NCBI GenBank assembly: GCA_030647435.1
Contig: JAUSJX010000032.1
Coordinates: 1 to 42,464 of the forward strand
From: Candidatus Rokuibacteriota bacterium
GTDB taxonomy: Bacteria; Methylomirabilota; Methylomirabilia; Rokubacteriales; CSP1-6
Direction: 5' to 3'
Length of the DNA stretch: 42,464 nt
Position numbers and translations under genes: made by a program. Shown piece after piece: positions 31,352 to 42,328 of this stretch. Positions within the stretch are counted from its first letter, which is position 1, and every line of letters begins with the position of its first letter. The notes below the pieces were generated by a model that did not search any database, was not told the DNA's origin, and saw only the letters and a program-made list of their open reading frames with translations.

Positions 31352-31977
31352 GACCTGCGGGCCTTGACGATCAGATGCGCGCGCGTCAGGGTGCGGCCGC
31401 CCTCTTCGAGGAACGCGACGTAGCGGAACCAGCGCCCGTCCACCCGCCACTTGTCCTCGAGCCCGACGGCCGCGGCGAGCCCTTCCTCGACCGAGGCTAA
31501 GCGCGTCACCTCGCGCTCGACTTCGATCACCTCCGGGGCGAAACCGTGGAAGCGGAGCGCCCGCTCGATCCGCGCCTCGTCATAGGCGAAGCGCGAGACC
31601 TTGCCGGTTTCCTTCCACTGCTCGACGTGGAACGCCACCATCGCGAGGCACTGCCCCGGCGCCAGCGCCCGACCCGCGCGCTCGATGATGGCGTCGGAAG
31701 CGCAGAGATACGCCGTCACCAGGTCGGGCTGCCAGCGGTCGTACTCCTCCCGCTCGACGTCCGCCTCGTGGAACTCGACATTGGACAGGCGCGCGGCCCC
31801 GGCAAGCCGCCGGGCGTCCCGGATCGCGGCGGGGTCGCGGTCGAGGCCGCTTACGTGCTTGACTCGGGGGGCGAGCCACAGCGTGAGGCTCCCGGCCCCG
31901 CAGCCGACATCGAGCACGCGATGTGCCTCGAGCCCCTCGGCGGCGAGCACCGCCAAGAACCGCGGCGAGAGGGACAC
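31348..31977 (-). CDS. Class I SAM-dependent methyltransferase
   Basis: The 209-residue product has the SAM-binding motif VLDVGCGAGSLTLWLA, acidic LDRDPAAI at the end of strand 2 and NVEFHEADVE in the third motif. The target is unknown. The C-terminal half (WRVDGRWFRYVAFLEEGGRT) is beta-rich and may bind the acceptor. GTG 31977 follows the metH stop with one base between, and the stop overlaps queG. Coupling with metH and queG is evident in the DNA; a functional link to the one-carbon/cobalamin theme is inference. Confidence 0.85.
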   Translation of the reverse strand: MSLSPRFLAVLAAEGLEAHRVLDVGCGAGSLTLWLAPRVKHVSGLDRDPAAIRDARRLAGAARLSNVEFHEADVEREEYDRWQPDLVTAYLCASDAIIERAGRALAPGQCLAMVAFHVEQWKETGKVSRFAYDEARIERALRFHGFAPEVIEVEREVTRLASVEEGLAAAVGLEDKWRVDGRWFRYVAFLEEGGRTLTRAHLIVKARRS

Positions 31978-31978
31978 G

Positions 31979-35425
<3,447 letters not shown>

Positions 35426-35530
35426 GCGCTCATTCTAGCGCAGGGACGCCGAAAGCCGCAGGGGCGCGGAGAGCTCTCAGCCTGTCACGGCGCCCTCGGA
35501 GGCGTTCCAGGCTGTATCGTTTTTGGGGCA

Positions 35531-35995
35531 TTGGCGCGCTTCGCCGGCGGGGTTACGGCTGCGGCCGACCGGGCCGACGGCGCCGGCCTGCCCGAGTTCA
35601 TCGCGCGGGAGTTTCGCGAGTTCCTGACCTGCGGGGTGCTGGCCCCGCACGCGCACTGGCGGCCGGAGGTCGTCGCCTATCGCCGTGTGGAGAGTGATGA
35701 GGCAACAGGTCCGAGCGCGGCAGCGGGGAGGGCCGGGCCGGGACGCTGGGGCGGCAAGCGGCCCCGCTACTGGACATGGGCCGCGCTGATGCGCCGGGCC
35801 TTCGACTTGGACGTCCTGCGCTGCCCGCGCTGCGCCGGGGGGATGCAGCTCATTGCCACGATCGACGATCCGGCCTTCATCCAGCTGATCCTCGCCCATC
35901 TCGAACTCCCGGGTGCGCGAGACGGCCCACCGCCCCCGGCCGCCGTGTCTGCGGCGCGAGCTGAGCAGCGGGCACTCCCCTACGTGACGAGGTAG
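35531..35995 (+). pseudogene. IS91-family transposase remnant with internal deletion
   Basis: The 154-codon frame joins two ends of an IS91 Y2 transposase. The N-terminal part GLPEFIAREFREFLTCGVLA is the segment before the zinc-finger domain. The C-terminal part APHAHWRPEVVAYRRV, YWTWAALMRRAFDLDVLRCP and RCAGGMQLIATIDDPAFIQL belongs to the far end. The zinc-binding cysteines, the catalytic tyrosines and all of the central replicase region are missing. Both parental proteins have GVLA at the junction, so deletion by recombination within this repeat is likely. The 5' start is not defined; TTG 35531 is the first usable codon. Confidence 0.75.
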
Positions 35996-36320
35996 GCCGT
36001 GCCACGGGCCCGAGCAGCCGCGGATCTCTGCCCTGCGGCTGCCTGGGGCCCAGGTGGAGAACTCCCGCCCCCTGCGTCGAGGCTCCGGTTTGACCTTCCC
36101 GGCGCGCTCTCGCAGCATCGGCGGGACATGGGGGGTATTTATCCGCGTTGTGCCAAGGCGATGACTGAGAATAGGCTTTATGTCATCGACGCTCCGCGCC
36201 GGGCTTTCTCGCTCGGGCGCGGTCCATTTGGTATAATCACCTCGGCTTCACGAGCGGATGTGAGCCGCTGCTCCTGAGCATTCCCCTGCGACTCCAATTC
36301 GATAGGCTTAGACTAAAACA
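35996..36320. other. Intergenic, 325 bp, probably IS91 3' flank plus promoter region
   Basis: The first part has GC-rich text expected for the end of the IS91 element. AT-rich sequence begins near 36120 (ggggggtatttatccgcg) and continues to the radical SAM gene. No convincing gene was seen: an open frame at 35999-36277 lacks coding character. An extended -10 promoter is at 36229-36237. Confidence 0.5.
36229..36237 (+). promoter_or_regulatory. Possible extended -10 promoter for the radical SAM gene
   Basis: tggtataat matches TGn-TATAAT exactly. No good -35 element is found at 17 bp, which is usual for extended -10 promoters. It lies 84 bp before the ATG of the gene it would serve, within one of the few AT-rich stretches of the window. 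Confidence 0.45.
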
Positions 36321-37718
36321 ATGTGCCCGATGCGGCTGTATCTCATCAACCCCGTCAATCCCTTGGCGCTGTCTGAAGTGAGGCAGAGGTGGTTCAAGCG
36401 ATTTCGCATCTGGAAGCCGCTGGGCCTACTGACGGTGGCAACGCTGACACCGGCCGACTGGCAGATCACCGTCTTCGATGAAAACCAGGGGATCAGGGAC
36501 TATGCCGCAATGCCGCGGCCGGACCTAGTGGGCATCACCGCATGCACCTCGCAGGCCAGCCGGGCGTATGAGTTGGCGCGGCAGTTTCGCGCGATGGGAG
36601 TGCGCGTGGTGATGGGCGGCATCCACGCGAGCATGCGCCCCCAGGAGGCGATGAAACACGTGGATTGCGTGGTGGCCGGCGAGGCCGAGGGAGTCTGGGC
36701 GCAGGTGTTGGCAGATGCGCGCCGCGGCGATCTCAAGAGCCTCTACGAGGCAGAGCCTGTCGGATTGGAGGCTGTTCCTCCCGCACGGCACGATCTGCTG
36801 CCCAGGGGCTATGCCTTCGGGGCGATCCAGACGACACGCGGGTGCCCGCTGAATTGCAGCTTCTGCAGCGTCACGGTGTTCAACGGGGCGCGATACCGCA
36901 ACCGGCCTATCAGCAATGTGATCGAGGAAATGCGTTCGATTCGTGAGAAGTACGTGCTGGTGGTGGACGACAACCTCATCGGCACCAGCGCCGCCCACAT
37001 CGTGCGCGCCAAGGAACTGTTCCGGGCGATGATCCAGGCGAAGCTGCACAAGAGATGGATCGCGCAGGTAACGATCAACATGGGCGGTGATGAGGAATTG
37101 CTGAGCCTGGCAGCCAAGGCCGGGTGCATCGGGGTATTCATTGGCTTTGAGTCGCCGACGGTGGAGGGGCTGGCGGAGCTGGGAAAGAAATACAACATCG
37201 TCAAAGGACGGGACATGCGAGCCTCCGTGCAGCGCATCCAACGGCATGGAATCCTCGTGGCGGGCTCGTTCATCATCGGCCTGGACAGTGACGAGTGCGG
37301 CATCGGTCGGCGGATCGCCGACGCGGCCAGTGGCTATGGCGTGGACATCCTCACTGCCCTGTTTCTCACGCCGTTGCCGGGTACGCGAGTGTGGGACAAG
37401 ATGCAAACCGAAGGCCGGATCAGCACCAATGCCTTTCCGCAGGATTGGCAGTATTACACGCTGACGTTTCCGGTGGCGGACTACAAGCAACTCTCGCGGG
37501 AGCAGATCGTCCGGGAGATGGACTGCTGCGACCGAAGGTTCTACTCGCCCGGGCGGATCGGGCGGCGGCTGTGGGCCAGCTTCTGGCGCGGGCGACACCC
37601 GGTCGTGTCGCTGGTGAGCAATCTCTCCTATCGCCGGAGCCTGCGGGCCAATCACAGGGCCTATCACCAGTTCACCCTGGCGCAGGAGCAAGATCGTCAT
37701 CGCGTGGCTATGCACTGA
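36321..37718 (+). CDS. B12-binding radical SAM protein
   Basis: The 465-residue product has an N-terminal cobalamin-binding Rossmann domain (MRLYLINPVNPLALSEVRQR, LVGITACTSQASRAYELARQ, VRVVMGGIHASMRPQEAMKH, VDCVVAGEAEGVW). A radical SAM core follows with TTRGCPLNCSFCSVTVFNGA, in which Cys175, Cys179 and Cys182 (C-x3-C-x2-C) bind the cluster. VVDDNLIGTSA, FIGFESPTVEG, LVAGSFIIGLDSDE and the DUF4070-like C-terminus (TALFLTPLPGTRVWDKMQTE) are typical of this group, which includes methyltransferases and ring-forming enzymes. The substrate is unknown. Codon endings are visibly more A/T-rich than in the neighbours, and the gene stands alone between IS remnants, which suggests acquisition. ATG 36330 is an alternative start. 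Confidence 0.9.
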   Translation: MCPMRLYLINPVNPLALSEVRQRWFKRFRIWKPLGLLTVATLTPADWQITVFDENQGIRDYAAMPRPDLVGITACTSQASRAYELARQFRAMGVRVVMGGIHASMRPQEAMKHVDCVVAGEAEGVWAQVLADARRGDLKSLYEAEPVGLEAVPPARHDLLPRGYAFGAIQTTRGCPLNCSFCSVTVFNGARYRNRPISNVIEEMRSIREKYVLVVDDNLIGTSAAHIVRAKELFRAMIQAKLHKRWIAQVTINMGGDEELLSLAAKAGCIGVFIGFESPTVEGLAELGKKYNIVKGRDMRASVQRIQRHGILVAGSFIIGLDSDECGIGRRIADAASGYGVDILTALFLTPLPGTRVWDKMQTEGRISTNAFPQDWQYYTLTFPVADYKQLSREQIVREMDCCDRRFYSPGRIGRRLWASFWRGRHPVVSLVSNLSYRRSLRANHRAYHQFTLAQEQDRHRVAMH

Positions 37719-37876
37719 CGTGCACGGCGTCGCGACAGCGCTCACCGCCGGCTAGGGCTGCGCACCGCCATTGCCCCGCCAGTTTTTCGTGACCTGCCCC
37801 CAGGTGAGGCATCAGCTTCGTGAAGTGAGGTGCCGAAATGAAAGAACGTGGTTAGACCCGTATAAGTCGCCTTCTG

Positions 37877-38302
37877 GTGCCGAAGGCCCGGCAGGCCTAC
37901 GTCCGGGCCGCCCTGCGCCGGGCGTATCAGGCGGCCGGCGCGGCGGCGGCACGCCGGCAGCTGACGGCGCTCGCGACCTGGCTGGAGCGCAACGGCCACG
38001 CCGACGCCGCGGCGCGTGTGCGCGAAGGGCTGGAGGACACGCTCACGGTGCTGAAGCTGGGGCTGCCGCCGACGCGGCGCCGCTTCTTCGCCACGACGAA
38101 CTGCATCGAGAATCTCATCGGGACGCTGCGCCACGTCACGCGGAACATCACGCGCTGGCGCGACGGTGACATGCGACGGCGGTGGCTCGGGCTCGGCCTG
38201 CTGCGCGCCGCCGAGCGCTTCCGGCGCATCAAGCGGCATCACGAGCTCGGCGCGCTCGTGACCGCGCTCGAGGCCGCCACGGCCGCGGCACGTGCCGCAT
38301 GA
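37877..38302 (+). pseudogene. IS256 (mutator) family transposase, C-terminal remnant
   Basis: About 141 residues remain of a transposase that is normally near 400. The visible part includes QLTALATWLERNGHADAAAR, REGLEDTLTVLKLGLPPTRR and RFFATTNCIENLIGTLRHVT, where IEN holds the last catalytic Glu of the DDE triad, then RNITRWRDGDMRRRWLGLGL and ERFRRIKRHHELGALVTAL. The two catalytic Asp residues lie in the missing N-terminal half. No inverted repeat could be identified at the end. The 158 bp before it hold no gene. Confidence 0.82.
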
Positions 38303-38464
38303 GTCATCGTGGTCGCCGTCGGCCAGGACGCGAGGGCCACAATCGGCTCAGGATCGATCTTCCCGCGGGGGCCGCGATGTCGGTATCCCCCGCACTGCGG
38401 TGACCTGAGGGTATGATGCCCTGCCGCCGCGCTCAGCCAAGTTCAACAGCGAGCGGGACAACTC

Positions 38465-38680
38465 CTACATCGCACCCCACGCGACCACAGCCTTGATGCG
38501 CTTGTCGACCGCTGCAACCTTCGGCGCATAGAAGCCGCCCATACTCCTCCCGAGAATCCCCACCGGTTTATATCTATCTCCGGTCGCCTTTCCAAGTAGT
38601 CGACGACTGCATAGATCGATCGGTCGAAGTCGGAGCGCCAGAGCATCTTATCCGGGATTTCCGATATGGACCTATTTTCT
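38465..38680 (-). pseudogene. Alpha/beta hydrolase remnant (frameshifted)
   Basis: One frame reads SEIPDKMLWRSDFDRSIYAV and VDYLERRPEIDINR, as in dienelactone-hydrolase/DUF1100-type esterases just before the nucleophile. The next frame continues VGILGRSMGGFYAPKVAAVD (nucleophile elbow G-x-S-x-G with catalytic Ser) and KRIKAVVAWGAM, then TAG. A single shift near 38565 separates them. Both ends of the gene are lost. The 209 bp upstream to 38889 and the 162 bp downstream to 38303 show no other gene. Confidence 0.7.
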
Positions 38681-38889
38681 CCTCCCTCTGACGCTGCTGA
38701 GTGAGCCGCGCGCCCTCCAACCAAGCATGTCGCCCAGTCAGAATAGATGACCGGGGGGTTCTCGAGCTTCCTGCCCTGCTGACCCCGCGTGCTCCGGGGC
38801 GCGCCACCTGTGCCCACCCCACCGCAGAGACACCCCCGCCGGGATCGATCCGCTCCTCGTCTCACTCCCTCTGTGTCCCGTCCGCTCGA

Positions 38890-39210
38890 TCAGGTCGGAT
38901 GCCACGTGAGTCGCTCGATGCGCCCGAGGATCTGCCCTAAGAGGCGCCGTGTCAAATGGCTTTGGGCCAGCTGGAGGGTCAAGGACCGCGCGCGCCGGAT
39001 GAGGCGCCCGCCAGTCTTGAAGAGCCGCTACTGGAGGCTCGTGAGGGACCAGTTCTGGATGGAGACGGGCAGGACGAGCCGACGCAGCAGATTGCCGAGG
39101 TTGTAGGCGATAACCCCGAGCAGCAGGCGGACCTCGTTGGCCCGAAGACCAGTATCGGAGGCTCGGATGGACCTCACGACGTTGTCGGTGACCGAAATGG
39201 CAGCGCTCAT
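38890..39210 (-). pseudogene. IS1380-family transposase, C-terminal remnant
   Basis: The frame contains LRANEVRLLLGVIAYNLGNL, LRRLVLPVSIQNWSLTSLQ, then an in-frame TAG where Gln is expected. It continues RLFKTGGRLIRRARSLTLQL, AQSHLTRRLLGQILGRIERL and TWHPT before TGA. This is the standard C-terminal end of IS1380 transposases. The part before LRANEVRL does not match the family, so the 5' side is lost or rearranged. Confidence 0.8.
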
Positions 39211-39289
39211 CCGGGCGTGCGCCGCGCAGGCCCAGCTCCGGGGACAGCGGACATGATCAACCCCGGTTCTTTGGGCGTCTGAGCTAGCC

Positions 39290-39868
39290 TCAGGACGCCC
39301 GGGCGCGGAACGTGAAGGTCACGTGGACGGCGTTGCCGATGGGGTTCAAGAACGACGAGTAGTTGATGCCGTAGTCGCGGCGGTTGAGCTGGAACTCACC
39401 GGTGGCCACCAGCGCGCTCTCGGAGAACCGGACGTCCACCGGCACCACGATCTCCCGCGTCACCCCGTGCAGCGTGAGCTGGCCGGTCACCGTGGCTCGG
39501 CGCCCCATCACCTCCACCCGCTGGCTCTCGAAGGTCATCGTGGGGAAGCGCGCCACGTCGAGAAAATCCGCACTGCGCAGATGCTTGTCCCGCATGCCGA
39601 TGCCCGTGTCGATGGAGGCGGACTCGATCGTCAGAGTGATCATGGCCGTCGCGGGGTCCTTGGGATCCAGCGTCACCTCGCCCGTCAAGCGCGAGAACTT
39701 CCCGTCCGCATCCATCAGCCGCGACGTCGCCTTGAAGCCCACGTCGCTGGCCTCGGGCTGGATGCGGAAGCGCGCGGGCTCGGCCTCGGCGGCGCCGGCT
39801 GCCAGAAGGACTCCCGCCACGGCGGCAAGCGACATCGTTTTGAAGACGGCGGACGCCCTGACACACAT
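39290..39868 (-). CDS. YceI-family exported protein
   Basis: The 192-residue product has a signal peptide (MCVRASAVFKTMSLAAVAGV, LLAAGAAEAEP). The lipocalin-like YceI domain follows: FRIQPEASDVGFKATSRLMD, GKFSRLTGEVTLDPKDPATA, TIESASIDTGIGMRDKHLRS, ADFLDVARFPTMTFES and TLHGVTREIVVPVDVRFSES. YceI proteins bind isoprenoid-like lipids in the periplasm. The protein is complete and looks functional, although the neighbourhood is decayed. A later ATG within the signal peptide (MSLAAVAG) is a possible alternative start. Confidence 0.92.
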   Translation of the reverse strand: MCVRASAVFKTMSLAAVAGVLLAAGAAEAEPARFRIQPEASDVGFKATSRLMDADGKFSRLTGEVTLDPKDPATAMITLTIESASIDTGIGMRDKHLRSADFLDVARFPTMTFESQRVEVMGRRATVTGQLTLHGVTREIVVPVDVRFSESALVATGEFQLNRRDYGINYSSFLNPIGNAVHVTFTFRARAS

Positions 39869-40190
39869 GCATCCAGCTTACATTGTTTCCATGGGAGGCA
39901 CCGGTTTTTGCGCCCGGGACGGCCATTCAGCGAGAAATGCCCGGCGGTGAGCGCGACGGCGGCATGACGGCGCGCCGCATCGCTCCGCCCATCGGCGCTT
40001 CCTCCCCGGGAGTGATCGAGTGCGATGCTGGTGCACCAGCCGCTATGTTCGTCCAGCCGGACTGAATCCGGCCCCCGAAAAACGAGACCGGTGCCCGCGG
40101 CGACGCCAGGAATGATGTAGGATCGGTGGCGCAAGCGCCGACCCTGACGGCGCCCAGATGCGAGAAGACGAGGTTGCGGGAGGAGAACAC
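39869..40190. other. Intergenic, 322 bp, with a 14-bp palindrome and a hairpin
   Basis: A perfect palindrome gctggtgcaccagc lies at 40027-40040. A 6-bp-stem hairpin gccgga-ctgaa-tccggc lies at 40056-40072. Both are upstream of the SDR gene and could be an operator or attenuator. No gene is seen in the region. Confidence 0.4.
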
Positions 40191-40940
40191 ATGCGGCTCT
40201 CAGGCACGGTGGCGCTCGTCACGGGCGCCCAGCAGGGTATCGGTCGCGCGATTGCCGTCGCGCTGGCGCGCGAGGGCGCCGATGTCGGCATCAACTTCTT
40301 GGACGACCCGGCGGGAGCCGAAGGCGTGGCCGGCGAGGTCCGCGGTCTCGGCCGTCGCGCGGTCGTCGTCCGGGCCGACGTCGCGCACGTTGCGGAGGTT
40401 GAGGCCATGGTGATCACGGTCGTCGGCGCTCTGGGCCCGCCGGACATCCTCGTCAACAATGCCGGCGTCTTCCCCCGCGTACGCTTTCTCGAGATGACGG
40501 AGCGCGACTGGGACCAGGTCCTCAGCGTCAACCTGAAGGGCAGCTTTCTCTGCGCCCAGGCAGTCGCGCGGGCCATGATCGCCGCCGACCGCCCGGGCGC
40601 CATCGTCAATATCTCCTCGTCCGCGATCCGCGGCGACCCCCTCGGGGTGCATTACTCTGCCAGCAAGGCCGGCGTGGTCGGTCTCACACGGGCGATGGCA
40701 CTGGCACTGGCGCCCCATCGGATCCGGGTCAATGCCATTGCCCCTGGGCTGACCGACACCCGGCAGCCGCGCTACGGCAACACGGAGGAGCAGCTCGCCG
40801 TCCGCGCTCGCGAGATCCCTCTCGGCCGGATGGCGCAGCCGGAGGAGATCGCCAGCGTCGCGGTGTTTCTCGCGACGACCGAGGCGTGCTGGATCACCGG
40901 CGAGATGATCCACATCAACGGCGGTGCGTACATGGCGTAG
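40191..40940 (+). CDS. Short-chain dehydrogenase/reductase (SDR)
   Basis: The 249-residue product has TGAQQGIG at residues 11-18, NNAG at 89-92, Ser143 in the catalytic strand (NISSSAIRG), Tyr155 and Lys159 (HYSASK), and the end GEMIHINGGAYMA. It resembles 3-oxoacyl-ACP-reductase/FabG-like enzymes and glucose dehydrogenases; the substrate is open. The aspartate-type or arginine-type cofactor choice is not clear. ATG 40191 is preferred over 40158 because GGAGGAG lies eight bases upstream and the family starts here. It is not similar enough to the SDR at 11807 to be a recent duplicate. Confidence 0.9.
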   Translation: MRLSGTVALVTGAQQGIGRAIAVALAREGADVGINFLDDPAGAEGVAGEVRGLGRRAVVVRADVAHVAEVEAMVITVVGALGPPDILVNNAGVFPRVRFLEMTERDWDQVLSVNLKGSFLCAQAVARAMIAADRPGAIVNISSSAIRGDPLGVHYSASKAGVVGLTRAMALALAPHRIRVNAIAPGLTDTRQPRYGNTEEQLAVRAREIPLGRMAQPEEIASVAVFLATTEACWITGEMIHINGGAYMA

Positions 40941-41012
40941 ACCCTGCGAAGGCGGGAGCGGTATCCCTGTCACCGTGGAGCGGGGAGGCCGCTGGGGAAC
41001 CTGGTGAAAGAA

Positions 41013-41057
41013 TGGTGGGCAGGGACGGGATTGAACCGCCGACACCAGGGTTTTCAG
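41013..41057 (-). tRNA. tRNA-Phe (GAA), 3' half only
   Basis: The minus strand reads from anticodon loop CTGAAAA (GAA at 41055-41053) through CCCTG, variable loop, T arm GGCGG-TTCAATC-CCGTC, acceptor strand and CCA at 41015-41013. The T stem pairs properly (one G-U). The 5' half expected (GGGCAGG..., D arm and CAGGG anticodon strand) is absent: the five bases before the loop are CGGGT and cannot pair. The breakpoint at the anticodon loop is the usual crossover point of tyrosine integrases in tRNA genes. This is therefore a left-over attachment site and not a working tRNA. Confidence 0.75.
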
Positions 41058-41110
41058 ACCCGTTCGTGCGCATAGGACGGACAAACGCTGTTCCCTCGGC
41101 TCCCTCGCCG

Positions 41111-41431
41111 CGCGATGCGGGTGATCCCGGAGATGAGTTCTTCCTCATCCTCGACGGAACTGTGAGCGTCGACGTGTCGGTAGGACGGCCAGTGCTCCTG
41201 CGGCCCGGGGAGTTCTTCGGCGAGATGAGTTTGCTGGATGGAGAGCCCCGCTCGGCCACAGTCGTCACGGATACACCGGTCCGCCTCCTTGGGGTCAACC
41301 GCGGGAACTTCTCGGTCCTTCGCAGGGAAGTGCCGGAACTAACCCAGATCTTGTTGGTCACCCTCTCGCGGCGCGTGCGGCAAGCCGACGCGCGTGCGGA
41401 CCGTATGGGCGGCGCGTCAGTCAGGTTATGA
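41111..41431 (+). pseudogene. Cyclic-nucleotide-binding (CRP-like) domain, N-terminally truncated
   Basis: The frame DAGDPGDEFFLILDGTVSVD continues with VLLRPGEFFGEMSLLDGEPR, SATVVTDTPVRLLGVNRGNF and LTQILLVTLSRRVRQADARA. This covers the cNMP phosphate-binding cassette (GEFFGEMSLL...R-S-A-T) and the start of the long C-helix. The N-terminal helix and first strands of the domain are missing, and no DNA-binding domain follows. The upstream frame runs straight into the tRNA-Phe fragment, so the gene was cut by the same event that halved the tRNA. Confidence 0.75.
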
Positions 41432-41786
41432 GGGGTGGCTCCCTACGTACGCAGCAGAGCAAGCACCCATGTGATCTATCGGCGACTATCGTAGTCAGCC
41501 TTGCCCCCAGGTGCGGCTGGAGACTTCTTGGATCGCCGCCCTAGCGCACGGCAGCGCCGATAGAGCTAGGCCGCGACTTAGCGACCGCCACAAATCCCGC
41601 GCTCACGGAATCGAGAAACCCCAGAGTCCCACGTGGTTGAAACACTTCGTACGCTCACCGCAGCAGCGACTCATTCTCCTCGACTCAGGTCTCGCCGAGC
41701 TGCGCGTGTTGCGCTGGAGACGACGGCGCCGCGCGTAAACAGCTAGCGAAGGGCTGTGCGAACCTTGAGGCCTGCCGTCGCGGCGG
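41432..41786. other. Intergenic, 355 bp, nothing recognised
   Basis: Short open frames exist on both strands but have Arg-rich, shadow-like composition. No hairpin or repeat stands out. Confidence 0.4.
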
Positions 41787-42251
41787 TCACTGCTGGTAGC
41801 CGTACAGCCGCCAGACTCCCTGCTCGCGCCGAGCCACCTCTGGCTCGTGCTTCCAAGACAGGACGGGCATCCACGTGCCAAGCCCAAGTAGCCGTCCCGA
41901 GACTTCACCCGTGGAGTAGACCCACGCTTGTTCTCCCGCTGTCCGCACTTCGTCAATATGCACCTGCGCCCGGACCGTGTCGTAGAGCGCAAACATCACG
42001 CGAAGCTGCTCACCAATGGCCGCTTTCGTGAGGGAGTCAGTTCGATACTGATTAGAGATGTGGCTCAGCACGCCTGCCCGGTCCATGGCTTGGAAGCGTT
42101 CAATCGCGACCGTAAGTGCCTGCTGAAGTTCAAGGACTACGTTGCGCGAAGCGGGACCTCCAGGTAGAGCCTTTCCAGGATCCTGCGCCTCGGCGGCGAG
42201 CGGCGCGGCGAGGAGGCCGGTCAGAGCGATGATGAAGGCGCGACGGTCCAT
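41787..42251 (-). CDS. Exported NTF2/SnoaL-like protein
   Basis: The 154-residue product has a twin-Arg-like signal peptide (MDRRAFIIALTGLLAAPLAA, cut near AEAQ). The mature part has a helix AIERFQAMDRAGVLSHISNQ, then beta strands YDTVRAQVHIDEVRTAGEQA, WVYSTGEVSG and EPEVARREQGVWRLYGYQQ, the cone-like NTF2 pattern of DUF4440/SnoaL proteins. Function unknown. It begins right at the stop of an upstream ABC binding-protein gene tail: ATG 42251 shares one base with TGA, and GTG 42254 is an alternative that overlaps as GTGA. Confidence 0.68.
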   Translation of the reverse strand: MDRRAFIIALTGLLAAPLAAEAQDPGKALPGGPASRNVVLELQQALTVAIERFQAMDRAGVLSHISNQYRTDSLTKAAIGEQLRVMFALYDTVRAQVHIDEVRTAGEQAWVYSTGEVSGRLLGLGTWMPVLSWKHEPEVARREQGVWRLYGYQQ

Positions 42252-42328
42252 CACTGGATCACCTCATCCGCCCGGAGCAGCAGCGATTGCGGAATGGTTA
42301 GGCCCAGGGCCTTAGCGGTCTTGAGTAG
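42251..42328 (-). pseudogene. 3' tail of an ABC transporter substrate-binding protein gene
   Basis: The last 25 codons, LLKTAKALGLTIPQSLLLRA then DEVIQ and TGA, are the standard C-terminus of the ABC substrate-binding proteins of the PF04392 type, very common in Rokubacteria-like genomes. Just upstream, the sequence up to the window edge does not keep the expected family text in this frame, so the gene is broken or frameshifted here. Confidence 0.65.

Noticed and set aside
35999-36277. Plus open frame between the IS91 remnant and the radical SAM gene
   Set aside because: No family text, and it runs through the AT-rich promoter region.
38443-38865. Single 140-residue minus frame across the hydrolase remnant
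   Set aside because: Only its middle resembles a hydrolase; the rest is out of frame with the conserved nucleophile elbow.
40886-41431. Long plus frame with MVGRDGIEPPTPGFSDPFVR before the cNMP-binding part
   Set aside because: The RDGIEPPTPGFS text is the reverse translation of the tRNA-Phe 3' half, a well-known source of false protein calls. Only the part from 41111 on is real coding remnant.
37780-41515. Shared 12-mer tgcccccaggtg near 37797 and 41505 as a possible direct repeat
   Set aside because: Too short and G/C-rich to be more than chance; flanks differ.
41603-41992. Minus open frame overlapping the NTF2-like gene
   Set aside because: Arg/Ser-rich shadow of the real gene and of non-coding DNA.
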